This document shows positions 8,879 to 17,186 of a stretch of DNA of 64,000 bases, one piece after another. The DNA comes from CAVRXT01 sp963725655 (GTDB lineage: Bacteria; Acidobacteriota; Terriglobia; Acidiferrales; UBA7541). Location: the NCBI GenBank assembly GCA_963725655.1, contig CAVRYY010000001.1:558001-622000 (forward strand), given 5' to 3'. The notes beneath the pieces are model-generated. The model made no database searches. It was not told where the DNA came from and saw only the letters and a program-made list of their open reading frames with translations. Numbering within the stretch: position 1 is the first letter of the stretch; each line of letters opens with the position of its first letter. The translations under genes were made by a program, and so were the position numbers.

Positions 8879-10108
8879 ATGAAAAAGGCGCTGATTACTG
8901 GGATTTCCGGGTTTGTGGGTCCCTATTTGGCAAAAAGACTTCTGAATTCGGGTTGGGAAGTCTACGGCCTGCTGCGGCGGACGTCGACGCCGACGATCCC
9001 GGACCGAGTGGCGCATTTAGGAATAGCGGGAAGGGTGCGCATGGTGGACGGGGATTTGACCGATCTCACCAGCCTGCTGGATATACTGGACGTTGCGAAA
9101 CCCGATGCTATTTTTCACCTGGCGGCGCAGTCGTACGTCCCGCGCAGCTTCGTGAACCCGCTGGAAACGTGCCGGGTAAACACATTGGGAACGGCCAACC
9201 TGCTGGAAGCGGTGCGAATCAAGAATCTCGATTGCAAGGTGATTTTTGCGGGATCATCGGAAGAGTACGGTTTGCAGTTTGCCTCGCAAGAGCAATACGA
9301 CCAAGCCCGCCAGAAATACGGGACGATTTTCCCGGAGCCTATCCATATCCCCGAATTGCCGATCAACGAAAACAATCTACTTCGGCCGATGAGTCCGTAC
9401 GCGGTGAGTAAAGTGCAGGGAGATTTCCTGCTGCAGAATTATCACTATTCTTACCGCATGAAGACGGTGATCTCGCGCGGCTTCAATCACGAGGGCGCGG
9501 GACGCGGCGACCACTTCGTCACCGCCAGCATCGCCCGGCAGTGCGTGCAGTTGAAGCAGCAGGAGGCCAACAGAATATTGCTGGGCAATGTAAACGCGTT
9601 TCGGGACTGGAGCCACGTGCTGGATATTGTCGAAGGCTACGCGCTGCTGGAGGAAAAGGCCGCCAGCGGCGACGTCTACGTGCAAGGATCGATGCGCACG
9701 CATTCGGTTCTCAGCTATCTGTTGCTGGCGCTGGATGAGATTGGATACAAAGTGGAATCGGTGGCGGCATTCTCCGGGCAGAAACGGGTGGATAATCCGC
9801 TGGAAGAGGTGGCGCAAAAGCGATTCGGCGTGACGTGGTCGGGCACGCGGGTGGACGACGCCATGTTGGAAGGTTCCCTGGAGTACCAAGCTGAAGACAA
9901 GGGTTTGACGGTGCGAACCAGCCAGGGAGACGTGCGGGTGGAATTCGATATCGAGCGCTTCCGCCCGTCGGAAGTACCTATCTTATTGAGTGATACCCGC
10001 AAGATTCAGGCGCTGGGATGGAAGGTACAGAAGTCGGTTCGGGATATCGTGCGCGACCAGGTGAATTATTATTTCGACGAAGGACGCCGCAAGAAATCCC
10101 GGGCGTGA
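8879..10108 (+). CDS. GDP-mannose 4,6-dehydratase-like extended SDR
   Basis: This 409-aa NAD(P)-dependent nucleotide-sugar dehydratase or epimerase is probably of the GMD type, making GDP-4-keto-6-deoxymannose for deoxyhexoses such as rhamnose or fucose. The Rossmann motif is TGISGFVG. DGDLTD and IFHLAAQSYV follow. The catalytic region is SSEEYG and the YxxxK is YAVSK. GMD-typical segments are FNHEGAGRGDHFVT and RDWSHVLDIVEGY, with a C-terminal FRPSEVPILLSDTRK. At 409 residues it exceeds typical GMD (about 350-370). The extra length lies in the VTWSGTRVDD-to-VRVEFDIE insertion. AGGAGAGAAG precedes the ATG. It would supply an activated sugar to the neighbouring glycosyltransferases. Confidence 0.85.
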   Translation: MKKALITGISGFVGPYLAKRLLNSGWEVYGLLRRTSTPTIPDRVAHLGIAGRVRMVDGDLTDLTSLLDILDVAKPDAIFHLAAQSYVPRSFVNPLETCRVNTLGTANLLEAVRIKNLDCKVIFAGSSEEYGLQFASQEQYDQARQKYGTIFPEPIHIPELPINENNLLRPMSPYAVSKVQGDFLLQNYHYSYRMKTVISRGFNHEGAGRGDHFVTASIARQCVQLKQQEANRILLGNVNAFRDWSHVLDIVEGYALLEEKAASGDVYVQGSMRTHSVLSYLLLALDEIGYKVESVAAFSGQKRVDNPLEEVAQKRFGVTWSGTRVDDAMLEGSLEYQAEDKGLTVRTSQGDVRVEFDIERFRPSEVPILLSDTRKIQALGWKVQKSVRDIVRDQVNYYFDEGRRKKSRA

Positions 10109-10177
10109 GTATTGCGGCGGCTGGTCCGTGCCGACCGCGATAGTTTCTTCAGGATTCCAGCCCGCGGCCGGCTCGTT

Positions 10178-11368
10178 CTAGCGAGTGTTTTCCCGGCTAG
10201 CGAGAAACGCCTCCAAAATTACCTTGAGCTCCGCGGCATTGCGATCCCAGGTGAATTGCGCGACGTTGCGGCTGGCGTTGGCGCCCATGCGAGCACTCAG
10301 CGCGGGATCGTCGACTAACTTCTGGATCATTCTTGCGAGAGAGGCGGAATCCGCGGGATCGGCCAGCACGAAGCCGTCTTCCCCGTCCCGAATAATTTCG
10401 CTGGTGCCGGCGTGGGTGCTGGCGATTGCTGGAATGCCACAGGACATGGCTTCCGATACCGGCAGCGGGTAGCCGTCGTACAGCGAGGGTGCGGCGTAGA
10501 GGTCGGCGGCGGCGTAATAAAATTCCACGTCCGGGCGAACCGGAAGAAAATGCACACGCGACTCCATGGAATTTTCGCGCAGGAACTTATGATAAGGGGC
10601 GCTATCGTCATGGCCGGCCACGATAATTCGGACGGATGGATTCTGCAAGAGCTGCACCGCCTCCAGCAAGCAGCGCAGCCCCTTGGTTATCAGATCGTTT
10701 GACAGCATCAGGATCAGGAAGTCATCCGGGCGCAACCCCAGCGAGCGCCGGGCTTCGGCCCGCAACGAACCGCACACCGCGGGCGAAAACTTTTGGGAAT
10801 CGATGCCGCAGTAGGATTGAAACAAAAGCCGGGATTTTCCGAAGTTCCGCTGTACATCCCGCCCCATGATGTTGGTGAGTACCACCAGGTACAAATCCTG
10901 GCGAGAATAGGCGAATTTCTCCGCAGTGGCGACGATTCGGTAGAAGAGCCGCCGGTGCAAAAGCAAGGGCCACGAGCGCAAGCGGGTGGTGCGGAAACGC
11001 AACGAATGCTGGATGTTTTTCAGGAACGCGCGAATAACGATGTGGCAGATAATCACATCCGCATCCAGACAATTTACCCCGGGCGAAAGCACCAGATCGA
11101 AATCGAGGCGGCGAAACCGCCGGTCCCGCCAGCGATAAAAATGGTTGGCGGCAAAAAACCAGACATAACGCAGGGCGAACGGTCCGGGGATATCGGGTAT
11201 CCGGTGCCAGGTGATTTTCCCCGGCGCAATATCCTCGACTCGCTTGCTGTAGACGTGGATCTCGTAGTCGTCAGCCAGGCGGTCCAGTTCTTCAATTATG
11301 CAGCGCTCGGTTCCGTGTTGTTTATCGAGGAAGGGAGTAATGACGGCGATGCGTCGCTTAGAGGCCAT
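10178..11368 (-). CDS. Glycosyltransferase family 4
   Basis: This 396-aa GT-B glycosyltransferase begins KRRIAVITPFLDKQHGTER. The nucleotide-sugar domain starts near FLILMLSNDLITKGL. The catalytic-loop equivalent of EX7E reads DGYPLPVSE with an aspartate in the first position, followed by AMSCGIPAIAS and GTSEIIRDGEDGFV. The length is normal. It converges on the GMD-like gene with a gap of about 70 bases and is divergent from the methyltransferase gene at 11677. It is assigned to glycan assembly, with donor and acceptor unknown. Confidence 0.88.
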   Translation of the reverse strand: MASKRRIAVITPFLDKQHGTERCIIEELDRLADDYEIHVYSKRVEDIAPGKITWHRIPDIPGPFALRYVWFFAANHFYRWRDRRFRRLDFDLVLSPGVNCLDADVIICHIVIRAFLKNIQHSLRFRTTRLRSWPLLLHRRLFYRIVATAEKFAYSRQDLYLVVLTNIMGRDVQRNFGKSRLLFQSYCGIDSQKFSPAVCGSLRAEARRSLGLRPDDFLILMLSNDLITKGLRCLLEAVQLLQNPSVRIIVAGHDDSAPYHKFLRENSMESRVHFLPVRPDVEFYYAAADLYAAPSLYDGYPLPVSEAMSCGIPAIASTHAGTSEIIRDGEDGFVLADPADSASLARMIQKLVDDPALSARMGANASRNVAQFTWDRNAAELKVILEAFLASRENTR

Positions 11369-11676
11369 TAGTGGGCGGGCCGCCGGTAGAGATAGTCATG
11401 CATGACCGAGTTTCGAATTCTGCCCGCTCCCGGACGGCGCCGTCATTCCGTCGCTGCAACAGCCGATGGGCCGGATTGCCGAAGGTGGTCCTGAAGCCGG
11501 CAGGGAATTTTAGTTCATATTCTTGCGCGGCGCTATTTGGTTGTTGCGCAGGGTCGGAACTGAGGGCTCGCACGGCGCAAAGCGAGTAATGCAACTGACC
11601 CAAAAGTCCGTAGTACACCGGATTGCGCTCGACTGGCGGGTCTTCTATGGTTGGCGCGCGTCGGCTTTGAACTCTC
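11369..11676. other. Divergent intergenic region with no confident gene
   Basis: This gap separates the GT4 gene (minus) and the methyltransferase (plus) and should hold both promoters. A minus-strand reading frame across 11358-11732 contains a stretch (FPAGFRTTFGNPAHRLLQRR) that looks more protein-like than chance. I recognise no family, and its end overlaps the GT4 start. Confidence 0.4.
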
Positions 11677-12495
11677 GTGTCAGGTGCGAACGCCATGTCC
11701 CGTTTTGGAACTGCCTCAAGGCTCCACGTCACTTCGGCCCCTTCTCCTCGAAACCACAGGTCCTATGACGCGGCCTATTATGGCCCGAACGGGCCGGCCG
11801 AGAACCGCGATTCCGCGCAGCACGTAGTACCGCTGGTTTCCTCGCTCATTCATCCCAGTAGCGTAGTGGACGTGGGTTGCGGCTCGGGGGCATGGCTGGA
11901 TGTGTTTCGGAGACACGGTGCAAGCCGAATCCTGGGGCTGGACGGTTACAACGTGGATCCCGCCTGGCTATGTATCCCACGCGATTGCTTTCGAGCGTTA
12001 GATTTGAGCAAGCCGTTTCAGGTGGCGGAGGTTTTCGATTTGGCGGTATGCCTGGAAGTGGCGGAGCACCTCCCGAAGCATGCGGCTCCCGGCTTTATCC
12101 AGTCGCTGGCGCGGCTGGCGCCGGTGGTGCTTTTCTCCGCGGCGGTGCCGCTGCAGGGCGGCACCCATCACGTCAACGAACAGTGGCCTGGGTTTTGGCA
12201 AGATCTCTTCGAAAAACAGGGCTACCGGATGCTGGACCTGATCCGCAAGGAAATTTGGACGAAGCCGGAGGTCCAATTTTGGTATCGCCAGAATATTTTC
12301 TTGTTTGTGGTCGAGGATTGGGTGGCGTCCTGTCCGCGATTCCAGGAGGCTGCGGCGTTCGCCGGCGACTTGATGCTGATTCACCGGGAGATATGGGAAC
12401 GGCAGTTTGGTCTACGAGCGCTGTTAAGACAATTACCTGGAAGTGCGTTCCGCGCGGTGCGGCAGCTCAGCAGGCGGCTGAGCCTGGCGGCCTGA
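11677..12495 (+). CDS. SAM-dependent class I methyltransferase
   Basis: This 272-aa protein has a Rossmann-type methyltransferase core. SAM-binding motif I is VVDVGCGSGAWLDVF. An acidic strand end follows (ILGLDGYNVD), then motif IV-like FDLAVCLEVAEHLPK. The region HHVNEQWPGFWQDLFEKQGYRMLDLIRKEIW is typical of methyltransferases in sugar clusters. The N-terminal 30 residues are low in conservation, and a later start is possible. It probably methylates a sugar or glycan acceptor. The 3' end overlaps the end of the convergent FkbM-GT2 gene by 63 bases. Confidence 0.82.
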   Translation: MSGANAMSRFGTASRLHVTSAPSPRNHRSYDAAYYGPNGPAENRDSAQHVVPLVSSLIHPSSVVDVGCGSGAWLDVFRRHGASRILGLDGYNVDPAWLCIPRDCFRALDLSKPFQVAEVFDLAVCLEVAEHLPKHAAPGFIQSLARLAPVVLFSAAVPLQGGTHHVNEQWPGFWQDLFEKQGYRMLDLIRKEIWTKPEVQFWYRQNIFLFVVEDWVASCPRFQEAAAFAGDLMLIHREIWERQFGLRALLRQLPGSAFRAVRQLSRRLSLAA

Positions 12496-14415
12496 AATCG
12501 GCGTGGAATGCGGATTGGACGGCGTGGGAGAGGGAGGAGAGGTGCCGCGAACCGGTTGAGGCTGGGCGCGAAGTTTGCGGGCGGCCCACAATTTTCTAGC
12601 GGCAATGCGCAGAGAGCCGGCCCAAACGGCGAGATCGGCGGGCCAAAAATAAAAGCGCCCTTTGACGGCGTTTCGTCCCGAGCGAATGCCGAGCATTTTG
12701 GTCTGGCGCCAAAGGACCCATAGAAAACCGCCGCTTTCCGGGCCGTGCCAGCCGTCGCGGTAGAGCGAAGTATTGGCCAGGACGTCGATGCAGTCATCCT
12801 GAATCGAGACCGTCTGGGTATCGGGGAGGTAGTGGCTTACCCAACCCTTGGCCAGCATTCTTTGGCAGATGTCCCAGTCCTCTTCGTCGCGGCGGAAGCG
12901 GATGTCATATCCATTGACGGCTTCCACCGCCTCGCGGCGCATCAGCACCGCGTGGCCAGGAGCGAAAGGAACTTCCAAGGTTTCGCCACCGAATTTGCCT
13001 TCCTGGAAACGCATCCGCCAACGGGAGAGCAAGCGCTCGGGAAACTGCGGAACGAGGCGCGTGGAGCAGGCTCCCACGTTGGGATGGGAGGCCAGATAGC
13101 GTCCGCAAGTGATTGTCCAGTCGGGAGCGGGCAGCACATCGCAGTTGGCGTTCGCAATCAACGGCGCTTGCGAGAGGGCGATCCCCGCGTTGCGCGCGCC
13201 CGATTTGCCGACGTTTTCGATCAAACGGATCAAGCGCACATTTCCGTGCGATTTGATCGAATCGGAGAGCGTAACCGGTACCTCCGATCCATCATCGACC
13301 ACATAAATTTCCGATACCGGAGGATCCTGATCCAACCAAGCTTGCACTGTCGCATCCAGCGCCTTGCCCCGTTCGTTGTACACCGGGATAACCACATCGA
13401 CCACGGGGAAGCTTGAGGAAGCCAATGGCAAAACCTGGGGGCCCATATCCGTTATTTTCTCCTGTGCCGATATCTGGTGTGGGTGGGTGCTCGCGGCCGC
13501 CGGCGCTGCAACGGCCCTTCCGGCTCGGGCCGCGTTATCCGTCTGCGACCCCCGAGCTGGCGCCCCGGCGCGCCCATACTTTCGTGCCGGTTCCGGCGGA
13601 ATGATCGTTCCGGGGATGGAGGAGAGCACGTCATTGGAAATGACATAAATTTGATCGCCGGTGAACGGGCGAGCGTCCATCAAGCTGACTTGGTGGGTGC
13701 CCCATTGCAGCATGGTCTTCATCAGCGTGGGCAGGGCATACGCCTCGGCGTGATATTCCAGAGCGAAGCCTTGAATTTTCGCCAAGGTAGGCGAATCGAT
13801 GGCGCGAAGGATATTCAACTCGGAGCCCTCGGCGTCGATCTTGCATAGCCGCACGTGGTCGATGGCGTATTCTGCGAGAATTTGCGGCAGAGTGATGCAG
13901 CGCACGCGGATGGCGTCTCCCATGGAGGTCTGGAAGTGCCGTGCGAACGCGGGAACGATGGTGCTTTGCCCGCCGCCCAGGGAATGGGAAACCAACATTT
14001 CCACTTCCTGTCCGGAGTTACTGACTGCTGCCTGCACCGCGACGACTTGGCCCGAGAAGCCGTTGCGCTCCACATTGCGTAGCAAGCGTTGGTACAGTTC
14101 GGGCACCGGTTCGAAGGCGTAGACACGCGCGCCCTTCTGTGCGGCGTAACAGGTGAAAAATCCCTGGTTCGCTCCGATGTCAATCACCACATCCCCCGGA
14201 CCAATCGGCAGGCCCGGAACATCATTGAGATGCTTGTACCAGGTGGCGCTGAACATCTGATGGGAGTCGACGGTGCATTCGCAGCGCACCCCGGTGGCGC
14301 GGTCGACCATGGTCATCAAGTCGGAAGGCTTTCCGAACAGGTTCTTACGAAAAACGTGGAAGGGATTAGCGAGATGGTCGGCGGCGGCTAGAGTGGAAGA
14401 AAGTCGAGCGAACAT
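12433..14415 (-). CDS. FkbM-type methyltransferase fused to a family 2 glycosyltransferase
   Basis: This 660-aa protein joins two enzymes. Residues about 70-265 form an FkbM methyltransferase: DIGANQGFF (79-87), FEPVPELY (101-108) and KIDAEGSE (192-199). A Pro/Ala-rich linker spans about 272-325. Residues 338 onward form a GT-A glycosyltransferase: VVDVVIPVYNERG, VVDDGSEVP, ANCDVLPAPDW, then APGHAVLMRREA and a C-terminal helix pair. The protein could methylate and extend the same glycan. An internal ATG at 13446 (residue 324) has AGGAG 12 bases upstream, so separate GT2 translation is possible. The GT2 half is closely similar to the next upstream gene, 14631-15536. The 3' end overlaps the convergent methyltransferase gene. 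Confidence 0.85.
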   Translation of the reverse strand: MFARLSSTLAAADHLANPFHVFRKNLFGKPSDLMTMVDRATGVRCECTVDSHQMFSATWYKHLNDVPGLPIGPGDVVIDIGANQGFFTCYAAQKGARVYAFEPVPELYQRLLRNVERNGFSGQVVAVQAAVSNSGQEVEMLVSHSLGGGQSTIVPAFARHFQTSMGDAIRVRCITLPQILAEYAIDHVRLCKIDAEGSELNILRAIDSPTLAKIQGFALEYHAEAYALPTLMKTMLQWGTHQVSLMDARPFTGDQIYVISNDVLSSIPGTIIPPEPARKYGRAGAPARGSQTDNAARAGRAVAAPAAASTHPHQISAQEKITDMGPQVLPLASSSFPVVDVVIPVYNERGKALDATVQAWLDQDPPVSEIYVVDDGSEVPVTLSDSIKSHGNVRLIRLIENVGKSGARNAGIALSQAPLIANANCDVLPAPDWTITCGRYLASHPNVGACSTRLVPQFPERLLSRWRMRFQEGKFGGETLEVPFAPGHAVLMRREAVEAVNGYDIRFRRDEEDWDICQRMLAKGWVSHYLPDTQTVSIQDDCIDVLANTSLYRDGWHGPESGGFLWVLWRQTKMLGIRSGRNAVKGRFYFWPADLAVWAGSLRIAARKLWAARKLRAQPQPVRGTSPPSPTPSNPHSTPISGRQAQPPAELPHRAERTSR

Positions 14416-14630
14416 TACACAAACCGGAGGATAGCGCCCTCCGCTGCCTCATGAGTCGATCTGGGGCAGTGCGGATACCGGCCCGCCTGCTCCCTGGAAG
14501 TCATCTTAGGGCTGGCGGTGGGTGGTGTCAATTCGAGGTGGGGGATGTACCGGTACTGATCCATCACGCGGCAAAAGTGATGGGCGAATTCTTCAGAAGG
14601 GTGAGGAAAAGGGCGAGCCGCGGCAAGCCA

Positions 14631-15536
14631 TCAATTACGGCGAAGGGTCGGAAATTCTTGTGGCCCGCTTCGGGTGCGGAGCTGCAGAAAGCTGGCCGCG
14701 GCGATGCCGATGGCTCCGAACCATACGGCGACATCAATTGGCCAGAAGTAGAAGCGGAGTTTGACGAGGTTGCGGCCCAGGCGCATCACCAGCCAGCGGG
14801 ATTGATCGATGACCACTTTTGGGAAGGAATAATCGTCGGGTGAATGCCAGTCACTGCGCGCCAGCGCTTTCCGCGACAGCATGGGGAGGTCGTCGTTCTG
14901 AATGGAGGTGCAGCGGCTCTGGTTGAGGTAGTGGATTTCCCAACCGGCGTTTTCTAGGCGCTCGCAGATATCACAATCCTCGCGGACGCGCCGAAAACGG
15001 ACGTCGTATGCGGCGACGCTGTCCAGCGCTTCCCGGCGAAACAGGACAGCGTGGCCCGGCGCCGACGCCGAACGGGAGCGATCGCCGAAGTTAGTTTCCT
15101 GAAAGCGCATGCGCCAGCGGGAAAGCAGCCGTTTGGGATTATGGGGAACCATCCGGCTGAAGCATGCCGCGACGCGCGGGTGTTCGTAAAGATGGCAGGA
15201 ACACGACTGCAGCCAGTCGGGGGCGGGCAATACTTCGCAATTGATGCAGGCAACCCACGCCGCGGTGGAGCGAGCGATGGCAAAATTTCGGGCCGCAGCG
15301 ATGCCGCGGTTTTCCGCCATGCGCCATAGCTGCACTTTGCCGGACGACAGGATGCGCTCGGGAATCACCACGGGAACCGGCGAGCCGTCGTCGATGACCA
15401 AGATTTGCGAGACGGTCTGAAACTGACGCAAGCACGCATCGAGGGTGGCTTCCAGCGCGGCGCCCGGCTCTCCGAAGGCGGGAATGACGATATCGACGCA
15501 GCCGTCAAAGGTTATCGGATGTAAATTTTCATTCAT
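14631..15536 (-). CDS. Glycosyltransferase family 2, paralogue of the adjacent fusion's GT2 half
   Basis: This 301-aa inverting GT-A glycosyltransferase shows VDIVIPAFGEPGAALEATL, the nucleotide-binding IDDGS (48-52), INCEVLPAPDW (about 98-108), and RFRRVREDCDICERL. Segments such as RLLSRWRMRFQE, APGHAVL-RREA and LPAPDW recur nearly unchanged in the GT2 domain of the downstream FkbM fusion, which indicates duplication. Its ATG overlaps the stop of the upstream GT4 gene (4 bases), so the two are translationally coupled. The C-terminal hydrophobic stretch AVWFGAIGIAAASFL suggests membrane attachment. Confidence 0.87.
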   Translation of the reverse strand: MNENLHPITFDGCVDIVIPAFGEPGAALEATLDACLRQFQTVSQILVIDDGSPVPVVIPERILSSGKVQLWRMAENRGIAAARNFAIARSTAAWVACINCEVLPAPDWLQSCSCHLYEHPRVAACFSRMVPHNPKRLLSRWRMRFQETNFGDRSRSASAPGHAVLFRREALDSVAAYDVRFRRVREDCDICERLENAGWEIHYLNQSRCTSIQNDDLPMLSRKALARSDWHSPDDYSFPKVVIDQSRWLVMRLGRNLVKLRFYFWPIDVAVWFGAIGIAAASFLQLRTRSGPQEFPTLRRN

Positions 15537-16711
15537 GGCGCTTTTTTGAGCACGCTTTCATAGACGCCGATATGGCCGGCGATCATTTGTTGAATGGAGA
15601 AGTATTTCTCTGCGCGTTCCCGGGCGCGAAGACCGAGTTCCGAGCACAGCCCCGGATTCCGGATCAGTCGCTCCATGCAAGACGCCCATGCGTCCACATC
15701 CCCGGTGGGGCAGGTGAGGCCTGCATCGCCGACCACTTCCGCCAGCGCGCCGATATCGGACACCACCACTAGTTTGCCGCGCATCATATTTTCCAGGGCC
15801 ACTAAGCCGAAAACTTCGCCCCCTAGCGAGGGCATCAGAATCGCGTCCGCTGCCCGCAGCGCAGGTTCGAGCGATGAGCCGGAAAGGTATCCCAGGAAGC
15901 GGACAGTCTGCTGTAACCCGTACTCTCCCGCGAGTGCTTCTAGTCTTGGGCGATCCACTCCGTCGCCGACGAGGCACAACTGAAACGGCAAACCGCGTGA
16001 CTTCAACTGGCGCGCGGCTTCGAGCAGGATCTGCGCGCCCTTGGTGGTTACCAGCCGCCCGTTAAAAGCAAACGTAATGGCTGGCGACAGGCGATCGCCG
16101 GTCGCACCGTCCTCGCCGCGCTTGCCCGGTGATCCTTCAATTTGCACCAGGCCGTGGTGAACCGTCGCCATCCGAGGCAAGCGCAGCAGCGTTCCCAGCC
16201 ACGCGGTTGGGACTATGTTCGCGGTGGCCCGGGTACTGAGCCATCGCCGCACGAAAGTGAGCGCCCATAGCCTAAAGCTGGCGAAAGCGCCTTCGCCGCG
16301 ATTGCACTTCAGGCACTCGACGTGGCGCCCGGCCATGAAATGTCCCGGGCACGGCACCCGAGTGGTCGCGAGAAGCAATTGACCGTTCGGGCAAATGCTT
16401 TGAAAACCGTGGTGTTCGATCACCACCGGCTTTCGAAAAAAAATACTGAGAATCAGGGGAAGGAGCGCCGGACCCGCCAAATGGACGAGGTCGGCTGCCT
16501 TCACCATTCTCGCGAGGGCGGCGGTTCCGGGCTGCCGAACGACGCGGAAGGGCAGATCCGCATCATTCATTGCGTCGGCAGGCGTGCGAGTGGCAAGCGT
16601 TACCTGCCAGCCGGCGAGGTTGGTGGAAATTCCACGCGCCAGGGCCGCGGTGATTGTCTCCACACCTCCCGTTTCGGGAGCCCAGCGATGCGCATAAATC
16701 AAAAGGTTCAT
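15533..16711 (-). CDS. Glycosyltransferase family 4 with Cys-rich insertion
   Basis: This 392-aa GT-B glycosyltransferase has N-terminus LLIYAHRWAPETGGVETI, donor-domain start ITFAFNGRLVTTKGAQILLEA, and EX7E motif EVFGLVALE followed by NMMRGKLVVVSD. An unusual feature is the cysteine-containing segment between the two half-domains (CPNGQLL, then CPGHFMAGRHVECLKCNRGEG, about residues 108-140), which could bind a metal. It is the first intact gene of the minus-strand run and overlaps the next GT2 gene by 4 bases. The upstream gap holds a promoter-like site and a GT2 remnant. Confidence 0.87.
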   Translation of the reverse strand: MNLLIYAHRWAPETGGVETITAALARGISTNLAGWQVTLATRTPADAMNDADLPFRVVRQPGTAALARMVKAADLVHLAGPALLPLILSIFFRKPVVIEHHGFQSICPNGQLLLATTRVPCPGHFMAGRHVECLKCNRGEGAFASFRLWALTFVRRWLSTRATANIVPTAWLGTLLRLPRMATVHHGLVQIEGSPGKRGEDGATGDRLSPAITFAFNGRLVTTKGAQILLEAARQLKSRGLPFQLCLVGDGVDRPRLEALAGEYGLQQTVRFLGYLSGSSLEPALRAADAILMPSLGGEVFGLVALENMMRGKLVVVSDIGALAEVVGDAGLTCPTGDVDAWASCMERLIRNPGLCSELGLRARERAEKYFSIQQMIAGHIGVYESVLKKAP

Positions 16712-16901
16712 TGCGCCAGGGCACCTGTATCAGCGCCGGGGCATTGGGTCCATCGCGAACTCCGAGTGGCAGGATACAAAGCCGGGCGAGATTCGGATAT
16801 CCGGTCGAATACGTAATTTTGAGCAGCCAGCGGCGTGGAAAGAACGAAGTGCCGTCGGCAGGCGGCGGTTTGGTGAGCGAGGCGGTAGCGATCGGCTGCC
16901 A

Positions 16902-17087
16902 TCATTCCTTAGGCTTGGCGCGCCATTTAATTTCGGGCGTGATGAGGATTTCGCGGCTCGCGTCCATTGCGCCTGGAAACGACCAGCTATCCCGAACGCC
17001 TGGACTCCGGGGGGCCTCATTCCGGCAGGCAATCACCACGGATACTTCCAGACAATCAGAGGAGAGCTTGGAGGGCGGTGTGGGCAT
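16902..17087 (-). pseudogene. Probable remnant of a GT2 glycosyltransferase N-terminus
   Basis: A 61-codon frame contains EVSVVIACRNEA, the classic first strand and turn of GT2 enzymes. About 20 residues later AMDASREIL resembles the later DGxSxDGTREIL segment. The normal 35-40 residues between these motifs are missing, and the frame stops soon afterwards. This fits a gene reduced by internal deletion. The 16712-17186 gap holds no other convincing coding sequence. The alternative is a chance match to a short motif. Confidence 0.4.
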
Positions 17088-17117
17088 TTCGGCGAAACCC
17101 CGCAGCGGTTCCCCTAA

Positions 17118-17126
17118 ACTATAGCA
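17118..17126 (-). promoter_or_regulatory. Extended -10 promoter candidate for the GT operon
   Basis: Read on the minus strand, TGCTATAGT gives a TGn-extended -10 box with -10 hexamer TATAGT (17123-17118). The -35 region is weak. It lies just upstream of the GT2 remnant and the GT4-GT2 pair. Confidence 0.4.
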
Positions 17127-17186
17127 TTGCCGCGGTTCGCGGCGAATCCAGCCACGGCGACCGACGGACGGCGCCGAATCGGCGGG

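Noticed and set aside
11358..11732. 124-codon minus-strand frame upstream of the GT4 gene
   Set aside because: Part of it looks protein-like, but no family is recognisable, there is no good ribosome-binding site, and it overlaps the next start. It is too weak for a gene call.
16654..17124. 156-codon plus-strand frame in the glycan intergenic gap
   Set aside because: Composition is irregular, there is no ribosome-binding site, and the minus strand carries a GT2 remnant across the same region.
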